Assembly: GCA_033763845.1 (NCBI GenBank)
Contig: JANRJR010000058.1
Location: 1 to 52,873 of the forward strand
Direction: 5' to 3'
Origin: DASZBR01 sp033763845
GTDB taxonomy: Bacteria > Pseudomonadota > Gammaproteobacteria > DASZBR01
Length of the DNA: 52,873 nucleotides
The notes under the pieces are model-generated. The model saw only the letters and a list, made by a program, of their open reading frames with translations. It did no database searches and was not told the origin of the DNA. Below, piece after piece: positions 24,733 to 32,245 of this stretch. The number at the start of each line of letters is the position of its first letter. Position 1 is the first letter of the stretch. A program made the translations under genes and the position numbers.

Positions 24733-27054
24733 TTAAAACACCCTCTCCGGCAACTCAAATCGCTGAAACAACACCAGCTTCAACAGATTATTTGTTTCAC
24801 CTGTCTTTACTAAAAAATCCACACGATAATTTCGTCCATTATCTGCACGAATACTCCACTGCGCACGAAATTCATTGTGAGACACCGGCGTAATAATCGC
24901 TTTCTGAAATAAACGGAATAATCCCCATGGGCTGTCAAACTCAATATTTCCCACACTTCCATTCGCCGTCACTACTTCTAACGATGTCTCATCTGAGCGA
25001 TCCACCAATTTCCACTGCATCGATTGCCATTCTTGCGGATCATTGCGATACCGATAGGTTTGTTTATTCGTCACCAATCGAATTTCTTTTAATCCCAATG
25101 TTGGCTCGGGATAAAGCTCAAATTCAAATGACGATGAAATAAACTTTGCTTGATCTACGCTTTTTAAATATTCCTCTGAAAAGTTCAATTTGGTATGCGA
25201 CTGATCTTGAATAAATTTCGACAAAATCTCCTGAAATTTATTAAAATCCTGAGGTAAAATTTCATCTGGCGAATCATAAAACGGATATTTCAGCGCAATG
25301 TGCTCACGGTAAAACTCAAACACCTGCGATTGCCACTCCGCCTCAATACCCGCCATAATTTTTGTTACTTGTGGCAGTCGCAAAATATTCTGAACCGCCG
25401 CTTTTACCATTGGATCATCATCTGTTTCTTTAAATAAAACATTCTCATGCGCCATCACCATAATTTTATGGACGGTTTTCTCCGAAATGGTTTCTCCACT
25501 AACCGGCCGTAAATTCTGCAAAAAAACTAACCACTCCTGTCGATAATCTGATTTGTATAAACGCAGTAATTTATCGTTCAGCGCATCAGATGCACTTTGC
25601 ATCACCCAACTTTCTTTTGTTAACCGCGCAATTTCAGGCAATGCATAATGCGAAAATCCAGTGGCCGTAAAAAATCGTGATAATTTCACCGTTTTATCCA
25701 AACTTGAACCGAATAAATCTTGGGCTGAAATATCACCCAATTGTTTTTGCCCCCAGGATTTCAATCCGGCATAAACATTGGCCAAATTCGACGGCAACAT
25801 CAATTGCTGACGTGAGAGTTGAATATAATCCGGCCGTACGGGCCATCGTTTGTGACTGTGATTTAAATAAAATGCCATCATAGGATCATCTTGATAAAAA
25901 GCAGCATATCGATAACGCGGTTCACCAAACATTAAATAAAGCTTTAGTTGATTGTAATAATTACCTCTTATGGCTTCCGCTTCTTGCGATGTCGCTAATG
26001 CCCACTGCTCTTGCATTAACGCCAATTGATTTTCCAACACATTAAATGCATTGGGCATCACATATTGCTCTAGACCGTGCATTAAAATATTTTGCAACGG
26101 TGAAATTAATTTTTGCGGCGGCGCCGAAATCAAATATTGCGTTAAACGCAAAAAATCAGAGCGCTGAGATGAGTTCTCTGCAACCTTGCCTAAATGCACC
26201 CCTTGTTGAATACGAATGGTATTTCGCGCAAAAGACGCACTGATGATTAAAAATGCACCAATGATGATTACACTCGCCATTAAAAGACTGATCGACATCA
26301 CCCAACGACCCAAACCAATATGTCTTCGACTTTTCAGCGTTGCTCTTGCACCCATCTCAAGTAGTCGCTGAAATATTCCCGGCACAAAATAAGACGAAGC
26401 TGTAAAATATATTTCTCGAAAATCCGGTGCTTCGTAATACGGGTTATCTTTCATCAAGCTTTCAATAAAATTTTTAATGGCAGAATGACATTCACGAAAA
26501 TGCTCAGGAAAATCTAACACATCGAATTTTGCCTTTATGGAAGCTTGCGAAGATAACAACGGCAAAACATGATCCATCAATTTATCATAAGACTTGTCTT
26601 CATATTGAAAGGCAGCTTCCGTATTATTTTGAAAAAAAGCAGAAAACCCTTTTATGCTATCCAAATGCGTAAAAACAGTTATCACTGGCAACACATAACC
26701 TAAACCATCAATTATTTCTGCCAATTTCTCACGAATAAAGTGTGGAGACACAGTTAACGGCAGCGCTAATGCAAGCAACATTCCGTTCAAGGGTAATTTG
26801 ACACGATGCTGTTTCAAAAACTGTAATACATTTAATATCGCTTGAGCATCACTGTAGATATCGACTTCAATAAAAACAGCTTTATCTGAAAACAACCAGT
26901 GATGCGTATCTTGATATTCCCATGAAAACACCAATCCAGAATGTTGCAATAAGGTACTTTTACCCGAGCGTTTTGGACCCAACACCATAAACCACGGCAA
27001 GTCATATAATGAAAGCCCTGACTTTTTCAGTTTATGAATGATCTCAGCTGACAT
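24733..27054 (-). CDS. tssM: Type VI secretion inner-membrane protein TssM (IcmF), short form
   Basis: A 773-residue protein. It has YDLPWFMVLGPKRSGKST (Walker A about residues 26-33) with the IcmF-typical LPW before it, one membrane segment at about 255-280 (SISLLMASVIIIGAFLIISA), then a roughly 490-residue periplasmic region ending in a beta-rich domain (RWQSMQWKLVDRS, SPWGLFRLF, the usual TssM tail). TssM links TssL and TssJ across the envelope. Usual TssM is 1100-1200 residues, with two membrane helices before the NTPase; these are missing here, the P-loop lying almost at the start. It overlaps tssL by 11 nt. Confidence 0.88.
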   Translation of the reverse strand: MSAEIIHKLKKSGLSLYDLPWFMVLGPKRSGKSTLLQHSGLVFSWEYQDTHHWLFSDKAVFIEVDIYSDAQAILNVLQFLKQHRVKLPLNGMLLALALPLTVSPHFIREKLAEIIDGLGYVLPVITVFTHLDSIKGFSAFFQNNTEAAFQYEDKSYDKLMDHVLPLLSSQASIKAKFDVLDFPEHFRECHSAIKNFIESLMKDNPYYEAPDFREIYFTASSYFVPGIFQRLLEMGARATLKSRRHIGLGRWVMSISLLMASVIIIGAFLIISASFARNTIRIQQGVHLGKVAENSSQRSDFLRLTQYLISAPPQKLISPLQNILMHGLEQYVMPNAFNVLENQLALMQEQWALATSQEAEAIRGNYYNQLKLYLMFGEPRYRYAAFYQDDPMMAFYLNHSHKRWPVRPDYIQLSRQQLMLPSNLANVYAGLKSWGQKQLGDISAQDLFGSSLDKTVKLSRFFTATGFSHYALPEIARLTKESWVMQSASDALNDKLLRLYKSDYRQEWLVFLQNLRPVSGETISEKTVHKIMVMAHENVLFKETDDDPMVKAAVQNILRLPQVTKIMAGIEAEWQSQVFEFYREHIALKYPFYDSPDEILPQDFNKFQEILSKFIQDQSHTKLNFSEEYLKSVDQAKFISSSFEFELYPEPTLGLKEIRLVTNKQTYRYRNDPQEWQSMQWKLVDRSDETSLEVVTANGSVGNIEFDSPWGLFRLFQKAIITPVSHNEFRAQWSIRADNGRNYRVDFLVKTGETNNLLKLVLFQRFELPERVF

Positions 27055-27721
27055 ACGACAATCCCGCGTTTAAACGATTTACCGCATGCTGCAATTGGAA
27101 TTGCGTCGCAATGTTATAAACCACACAAATAAAAAAAAGGATGCCCAACGTCACCACAGCAATCCACCACAGCGGAATTTCTCGTGTTTTTTCATGTAAC
27201 AGCTCTTCTGCTTCTTGAGCAGAAGATAAATTCCACTCGGGTTTACCGCGCAGTAAAACAATTTGATTTTCCAAACTTGTAACACAACTTTCCCACTGAA
27301 CTTTATCTTTAAAACGGTAAACGCCCTGAAAGCCTAGCGACAAACAAAGAAAATAAATTTCAAGCACATCCACCTCAGCAATCCCCTGCTGTCGCAGTTG
27401 ACTCAACCGCGTAAAAAAACCTTCGCCTGCAGAATGTTCACCAAAAAATTGTAACTGCAGTGAACAACGCATCCACGATAACTTTTCTTTCCACACTGAG
27501 TGCATCACACATTCATCAGCTAACGCCGCAATGGCATATTTCGCTTCGTCAATTTTATTTTTTTCACATCCCATGGCATGCGCACGACGCTCAAACTCTG
27601 AAAACCGTGCTATTAATTGTTCGCGAAAATCAGTAGGCGCATTCGCACCTTTTTCATCACCCAAAAAATGTTGGAGTACGTTTAAAACCGACAAACTACT
27701 CAACCACAGCGGATTTATCAT
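27044..27721 (-). CDS. tssL: Type VI secretion inner-membrane protein TssL (DotU family)
   Basis: A 225-residue protein. The cytoplasmic DotU domain shows KYAIAALADECVMHSVW, followed by LQLQFFGEHSAGEGFFTRL and CLSLGFQGVYRF, all hallmarks of the family. A single membrane helix near 186-206 (WWIAVVTLGILFFICVVYN) anchors the C terminus. No peptidoglycan-binding OmpA domain is present. It overlaps tssK by 4 nt and tssM by 11 nt. DotU also occurs in the Dot/Icm system, but the tssK and tssJ neighbours favour type VI. Confidence 0.92.
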   Translation of the reverse strand: MINPLWLSSLSVLNVLQHFLGDEKGANAPTDFREQLIARFSEFERRAHAMGCEKNKIDEAKYAIAALADECVMHSVWKEKLSWMRCSLQLQFFGEHSAGEGFFTRLSQLRQQGIAEVDVLEIYFLCLSLGFQGVYRFKDKVQWESCVTSLENQIVLLRGKPEWNLSSAQEAEELLHEKTREIPLWWIAVVTLGILFFICVVYNIATQFQLQHAVNRLNAGLSYVS

Positions 27722-28989
27722 TCGTTATCCTTATTCACAATGATCAACTCGATATGAGCCTTGGAAAAATCTCGAGATACAAACAGCGACAAATTCTGCT
27801 CCGTTTTAGCTTGCTCCCAAAAATATCCATTGGGTTCGATATAAAAATATTCATGGCCAGGTTTAATGTGCAAATTGTCCGGTGGGCGTTGCACATGCAC
27901 AACGCTCACACCACTCAATGCAGAAGCAACAATGGATTCAATCATGGAGCGCGACCCCACTTTAATTTCAGCTGTAAATCGCGCCAACCATTCCATGACA
28001 GGCAAATCATGTGTCACTGCAAAATAAAACGCGTGTTTAAATAAATGCGACTCAATGGACCGTGCGGTATATAAAAATTCCGTCTCTCGACGCCATTCAA
28101 GTATTGTTGTTTGTGACGGAATAGCAATATTCAATAAACGCTTAGCTAATTGAACTAAATCAAAAAATAATTCGCTCAAGCGCAGTGGATTATATGAAGG
28201 CAATACAACCATTGGATCTACTGCTATAAAAAGACCGCACAAACGGTTTAGCCAACGATAAAATTCAAACGGATGAAGGGATGGGCAGTTTTTTAATAGG
28301 CCTAACTCTGCTAAAAGCATATTCAACAGAGACAAAAATTCATTGCCGGATCTCAACACGCCAATTTTAGAGGAAAGCCACTCTATGAGATGATTGATTA
28401 GCGTTAACAACGCCATAGAGGTGTTGATATGTAAACAGGCTGGAATAAAATCGGCATCAATAACAAATTCACCCACATTTTTTCGCCGGAGTTCCGCAAT
28501 TTTAAGCATACAGAAGCTTGTTTTATCTTCTTTAGATGACAATAAAGATATATTTGGATACGCAAATAAGACTTCTCGTTCACGCGATTCGTCATATTCA
28601 TCTAATACACACTCATATTGCCCATTCCATCCTGATAAACCATTGCGTGCAGAATAACCCGTAATATTTTTAACATGGGTCGATAAGGGAATAGCCAAAT
28701 AAATATCTTCATGATTGGCATGTTCTGACGTTAAGACATAACTCAACGTCGGATGCGTACGCTGGTCATAATTGACGCGTAGGCCATTGGGAAAAATCAC
28801 ATCGCAACGCGTTAAAATAAATTGCCCATACAACAAACTTTTTTCGTCCCAGGAAATATTTTCAATACCCCACGAATACGGCGAAATCAATTTCAAGAGA
28901 GAATCATATTGCGATTGATGATAATTTTCCCATTGCTGCAAATGTTGTTGCCCTAACAAAACCCCTTCGGCCCATACGATTTTTTTCAT
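27718..28989 (-). CDS. tssK: Type VI secretion baseplate-to-membrane adaptor TssK
   Basis: A 423-residue cytoplasmic protein joining the baseplate to TssL/TssM. The start was set at 28989 (MKKIVWAEGVLLGQQHLQQWE), which matches the family start and overlaps the tssJ stop by 4 nt. The frame is open 23 codons upstream, but those would lie inside tssJ. LAIPLSTHVKN, YEYFYIEPNGYFWEQ-like C-terminal residues and the central helical part fit TssK. Confidence 0.93.
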   Translation of the reverse strand: MKKIVWAEGVLLGQQHLQQWENYHQSQYDSLLKLISPYSWGIENISWDEKSLLYGQFILTRCDVIFPNGLRVNYDQRTHPTLSYVLTSEHANHEDIYLAIPLSTHVKNITGYSARNGLSGWNGQYECVLDEYDESREREVLFAYPNISLLSSKEDKTSFCMLKIAELRRKNVGEFVIDADFIPACLHINTSMALLTLINHLIEWLSSKIGVLRSGNEFLSLLNMLLAELGLLKNCPSLHPFEFYRWLNRLCGLFIAVDPMVVLPSYNPLRLSELFFDLVQLAKRLLNIAIPSQTTILEWRRETEFLYTARSIESHLFKHAFYFAVTHDLPVMEWLARFTAEIKVGSRSMIESIVASALSGVSVVHVQRPPDNLHIKPGHEYFYIEPNGYFWEQAKTEQNLSLFVSRDFSKAHIELIIVNKDNE

Positions 28990-29408
28990 AGTGATATCCG
29001 ATTTCCTGATAACGTAATAGAGGTAAACCACAATGGCATGGGTGAAATCACACGCCATTGGTTATGCACGGGATGACGAAACAACGCGACAGCACCTAAA
29101 TATTGTGCGGAGGTATTTTTTGACAGCGAAATATGGAAAGTTGAGCCGGGAGTAATAGTAAATTCTTGTCTGGAGACCAGATTATCACCCAACAGAGTTT
29201 TATCGTTGTGCCACAACTCTCGAAAGGTTGCATCGGAAAAAGCGTCGGGATTTTTCAGTGCATACACGCGCACAACAACGGGCAATGCGTGGTAATACGC
29301 ATCGTGATTCAGATGTTGTTTGGCGACAAGAGTGATAGAAACAGTAGAAAAACTACAACTGGAAAGAATAATGCTGGAAAAACTGAACAACCATTTCAAA
29401 CGGCTCAT
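28986..29408 (-). CDS. tssJ: Type VI secretion outer-membrane lipoprotein TssJ
   Basis: A 140-residue lipoprotein. The signal peptide ends in the lipobox LSSC with Cys18; residue +2 is Ser, which predicts sorting to the outer membrane. The mature part is a beta-sandwich with LNHDAYYHALPVVVRVYALK, the pattern of TssJ in which a variable loop meets TssM. It is the first gene of tssJKLM-tagF-trmL, with an AGGG site 8 nt before the ATG. The operon promoter should lie in 29409-29511; no clear -35/-10 pair was seen. Confidence 0.88.
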   Translation of the reverse strand: MSRLKWLFSFSSIILSSCSFSTVSITLVAKQHLNHDAYYHALPVVVRVYALKNPDAFSDATFRELWHNDKTLLGDNLVSRQEFTITPGSTFHISLSKNTSAQYLGAVALFRHPVHNQWRVISPMPLWFTSITLSGNRISL

Positions 29409-29471
29409 TGCTTCTACCCTTTATGTTTAATTATTGACTGTTACGACTTTTTTTACTGCCTTTACTTAATT

Positions 29472-29499
29472 TGTCATCCCCACTTTTGAGTGGGGATGA
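29472..29499. repeat. Perfect 12-bp inverted repeat, GTCATCCCCACT/AGTGGGGATGAC
   Basis: Twelve base pairs with a 4-nt TTTG loop. It lies between tssJ and the small AT-hook gene, downstream of the latter. No T-run follows on either strand, so it is not a standard terminator. It ends in the GGATGAC found in the repeats at 978 and 12418. Confidence 0.65.
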
Positions 29500-29511
29500 C
29501 TTTACAAAAAA

Positions 29512-29613
29512 CTATTTCTTTTTAGCTTTACGTGGTCTGCCAACTTTACGGCGGGTTGTTTTTTTAGCAACTTTCTTTGTAGCTTTCTTTGCTACTTTGC
29601 GACGCTTTACCAT
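29512..29613 (-). CDS. 33-residue AT-hook / histone-H1-like basic protein
   Basis: The ORF begins MVKRRKVAKKATKK and ends RRKVGRPRKAKKK; more than half of its residues are Lys or Arg. VGRPRK is an AT-hook core, which binds the minor groove of AT-rich DNA. GGGAG lies 8 nt upstream of the ATG. Similar short Lys-rich H1-like proteins condense DNA in Coxiella (Hq1) and Chlamydia (Hc1/Hc2). It is upstream of tssJ in the same direction, separated by about 100 nt and a hairpin, so it may be independent. Function is inference from composition. Confidence 0.72.
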   Translation of the reverse strand: MVKRRKVAKKATKKVAKKTTRRKVGRPRKAKKK

Positions 29614-29772
29614 GTGATTTTCTCCCTAAGTGAAAAAAATTACACCACTCATGTGATGCAAGGCGTAACTATACTCAAAAAGATTCCCTTACGTCAACAA
29701 CTATGTTATGAAGAAAATAATTTTCAAAAATTAATTATTGTCAGTGTTCGAAAATTTTTACGGGAGAAAATT

Positions 29773-30426
29773 ATGTTAACCAACACTCAAATCATTTTAT
29801 TTACATTTGCTGCACTCTTTCCTGTATTAAATCCTTTAGCAGGCGCGATGATTTTTTTAAATTTAACACGTGGTGCTCCGCGTACATTATTAAATAAATT
29901 AGCGCTCGAAGTTGCATTAAATACCTTTATTTTATTGGTTGTCGTGTTATTTACGGGATCATGGATATTAACGTTTTTTGGTATCACGATTCCGATTGTG
30001 GAAATCGCGGGCGGATTTGTTGTCGCCTTCTTAGCATGGTCAGTATTAAACGAGCCCGTCAGTGATCCGAGTGAAACAAATCCAATTCAAAATGACAAAG
30101 CAGTAAAAGACATGGCATTTTTTCCGCTAACGATGCCTTTAACTGCGGGACCAGGATGTTTTGCAGTGACGTTAGCGATTGGTGCGCACGAAACACATAA
30201 AAAATTAATTGATACGATGTTTGCACAAGCCAGTGCAACAATAGGAATTTTATTGGCGTCGTTTACGGTATGGCTTTGCTATCGTTATGCAAAATCTATT
30301 ACGAAAAAATTGGGCCAATCCGGTTCGAGTGTCATTATGCGTCTCGCCGCATTTATTAATGTTTGTATTGGATTACAAATTATGTGGAAAGGTGTTCAAG
30401 GATTGCTGACGGGAATTGCGCAGTAA
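29773..30426 (+). CDS. MarC-family membrane protein
   Basis: A 217-residue protein with six hydrophobic helices. The start at 29773 (MLTNTQIILFTFAALFPVLNP) was chosen because GGGAG lies 7 nt upstream and it matches the family; the frame is open further upstream without a plausible signal. LFPVLNPLAGAMIF and FPLTMPLTAGPG are typical of MarC (UPF0056). The function of this family is unresolved: the name refers to the mar locus, but drug resistance is not supported. It is convergent with the next gene. Confidence 0.9.
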   Translation: MLTNTQIILFTFAALFPVLNPLAGAMIFLNLTRGAPRTLLNKLALEVALNTFILLVVVLFTGSWILTFFGITIPIVEIAGGFVVAFLAWSVLNEPVSDPSETNPIQNDKAVKDMAFFPLTMPLTAGPGCFAVTLAIGAHETHKKLIDTMFAQASATIGILLASFTVWLCYRYAKSITKKLGQSGSSVIMRLAAFINVCIGLQIMWKGVQGLLTGIAQ

Positions 30427-30434
30427 TATTTCCA

Positions 30435-30459
30435 CTGGGCCAGGCACGACCTGGCCCAG
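30435..30459. repeat. Perfect 10-bp palindrome between convergent genes
   Basis: CTGGGCCAGG (30435-30444) and CCTGGCCCAG (30450-30459) form a perfect stem with a 5-nt loop. It lies 9 nt after marC and 8 nt before the end of the convergent gene, so it could act as a two-way terminator, though a T-run is lacking. The core GGCCAGG is shared with the REP-like elements at 9162 and 23305. Confidence 0.6.
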
Positions 30460-30466
30460 AAGACTA

Positions 30467-30877
30467 TTATTTTAAATACCAACTCGAATCAGATTGCAGG
30501 CTTTCCTGAATATGCCTATTAAAACGTTCGGAAAGAGAAAACGCTGCTGAACCAATAGGTTCTTCACTAAAAAAACCACCATGTGTTTTTTTACGGTTGC
30601 CTGTTTTTGCTTTTTTCACTGGTTGAGTCACTCTGCTCAATATTCCTTTTTCTGATTCACGCAAAGTCATTAATTGTTCTGTGCATTCCTGAGATCTTTT
30701 TTGATAGTATTCCAATTTTTTAAGCAACTCTCGAATGTCTTTTTGCGTTTCGCGAAGTTCGTCGAGCTCCGCTAACTGAGGATCTTCCTCAGAAACGGGT
30801 CTTTTTTTTGACACGGGCTCTTCGGATGATGAGGAGGATGAGGGGGAGTAGGATGAGCTATCTTCTTCGTATGACAT
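30467..30877 (-). CDS. 136-residue Ser-rich coiled-coil protein with basic cluster
   Basis: No family is recognised. Residues 5-21 are nearly all Ser, Glu and Asp (SSSYSPSSSSSSEEP). Residues 34-78 form a predicted coiled coil with heptad Leu spacing (LAELDELRE...LLKKLEYYQKR). A basic stretch, KKAKTGNRKK (about 90-99), resembles a nuclear localisation signal. The tail ends SSWYLK. GAGGA is 6-7 nt before the ATG. It lies 54 nt after the ABC ATPase gene. Low-complexity acidic Ser runs and basic clusters are common in secreted effectors of intracellular bacteria, so a secreted protein is a hypothesis only. Confidence 0.65.
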   Translation of the reverse strand: MSYEEDSSSYSPSSSSSSEEPVSKKRPVSEEDPQLAELDELRETQKDIRELLKKLEYYQKRSQECTEQLMTLRESEKGILSRVTQPVKKAKTGNRKKTHGGFFSEEPIGSAAFSLSERFNRHIQESLQSDSSWYLK

Positions 30878-30931
30878 ACAGTATTCCTCGAATTATAAGT
30901 AATAGAAAAGGAACTGCTAGTCTACCATGCT

Positions 30932-32242
30932 TTAATGGGGGTTTTCGAGGCTCAACACGCCCGTATTGCTGTCATACGCAAATAATTCTGCATAACGACC
31001 CCAGTCGACAGCCACTAAAAATGCGCGCTGGGCTTCATCTTCGCTTAAATGGTCTTCAAGCTCATTAATAAAACGCTCTTTGTTCGCACGATGGTTCGGG
31101 CGCTCATCTAGAACACCCTTAATACGCTCTACTAATGGAACAGATTTTAATAAATGATTCGCAAAGAGTTTTTTGCGCTCTAAAATATCCGCATTCGCAA
31201 ACTCTTTGCCTGCACGCGTCAATTCAATATCACCTGCAGAAACTGTCGCAAAACCCAAAATTTCCAATACTTCTGTAATAGGAAATAAATCATCTACATT
31301 TAAAGTTAAGTAGTCAGCGACTTCCGGCAAATCCATTCGTCCCATGTGTTTTTCTTCATCCAACGTTTCTAATAAACCAGATAATTCCGACACATCCACA
31401 TCAGGCAAACGATAACCCAATCCAATTTTCTTTAGCGCTACCGCCCGTTTAATTAACGATTTTTCATCTTGAGGACGTGTTGTCATCAACGTATAAATTT
31501 GATCAACTAATTTACGGAATGCATCTGTGTGTTCATTGCGCGGATGCGGCAAATTAACGTTCAACTCTGCGCGAATAAAACCTGGATCACTGCCAAACAC
31601 AATAATTCTGTCCGCCAAATACGCCGCTTCTTCAATATTATGCGTGACAAATAATATGCCATTCGTATTGGTTTTCTTTTCTTGCCATAAATCCAATAAG
31701 TCACTTTTTAAATTATCCGCCGTAAGAACATCGAGCGCTGAGAACGGTTCGTCCATTAATAAAATATCGGGATTTACAACTAAAGCTCGCGCAAAACCCA
31801 CACGCTGTTTCATTCCACCTGAAATTTCTTTTGGAAACGCCGATTCGAATCCGTCCAAACCAATAATATCAATCGCTTTTAATGCACGTTCACGACGCTC
31901 TGCTTTTGGAACACCTAATGCTTCTAATCCTAATTCCACATTCTGCAAAACCGTCAACCATGGCATTAACGCAAAATTTTGGAACACCATTGCAACACCT
32001 TGCACGGGACCACTGACTTTTTCTTGGCGATATAACACTTCGCCCGATGTCGATGGAATTAATCCTGCAATAATTCGCAATAATGTCGATTTACCCGAAC
32101 CTGAACGTCCCAACAACGCAACGATTTCACCTTCGCGCATGGAAAAATTAATATTGTCCAATACCAACAAATCTTGCGTTTCGGATTTACGAAACGATTT
32201 CGTAACATGGTCGACTTGAATAATCACGTTGTCTTTAGCCAT
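30932..32242 (-). CDS. ABC transporter ATP-binding protein with AAA-associated C-terminal domain (NitT/TauT type)
   Basis: A 436-residue protein. The N-terminal ABC ATPase (1-230) shows LGRSGSGKSTLL (Walker A), SGGMKQRVGFARAL (signature) and ILLMDEPFSALD (Walker B). The C-terminal domain (about 275-436) is of the AAA-associated type, with a winged-helix look, found fused to such ATPases. It lies 3 nt after the permease gene. The substrate could be nitrate, sulfonate or another small anion, but no periplasmic binding protein is nearby. Confidence 0.88.
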   Translation of the reverse strand: MAKDNVIIQVDHVTKSFRKSETQDLLVLDNINFSMREGEIVALLGRSGSGKSTLLRIIAGLIPSTSGEVLYRQEKVSGPVQGVAMVFQNFALMPWLTVLQNVELGLEALGVPKAERRERALKAIDIIGLDGFESAFPKEISGGMKQRVGFARALVVNPDILLMDEPFSALDVLTADNLKSDLLDLWQEKKTNTNGILFVTHNIEEAAYLADRIIVFGSDPGFIRAELNVNLPHPRNEHTDAFRKLVDQIYTLMTTRPQDEKSLIKRAVALKKIGLGYRLPDVDVSELSGLLETLDEEKHMGRMDLPEVADYLTLNVDDLFPITEVLEILGFATVSAGDIELTRAGKEFANADILERKKLFANHLLKSVPLVERIKGVLDERPNHRANKERFINELEDHLSEDEAQRAFLVAVDWGRYAELFAYDSNTGVLSLENPH

Positions 32243-32245
32243 AAC

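Noticed and set aside
27044..27721. Reading of tssL/tssM as the Dot/Icm genes dotU/icmF
   Set aside because: The adjacent tssK and tssJ are specific to type VI systems, although the proteins are related.
28990..29058. Longer TssK start
   Set aside because: The added 23 residues are inside tssJ and are not part of the family; the ATGA junction at 28986-28989 is preferred.
31527..32219. 230-codon plus-strand ORF opposite the ABC ATPase
   Set aside because: Long only because of the codon bias of the ATPase gene; Ser/Asn-rich product with no motif.
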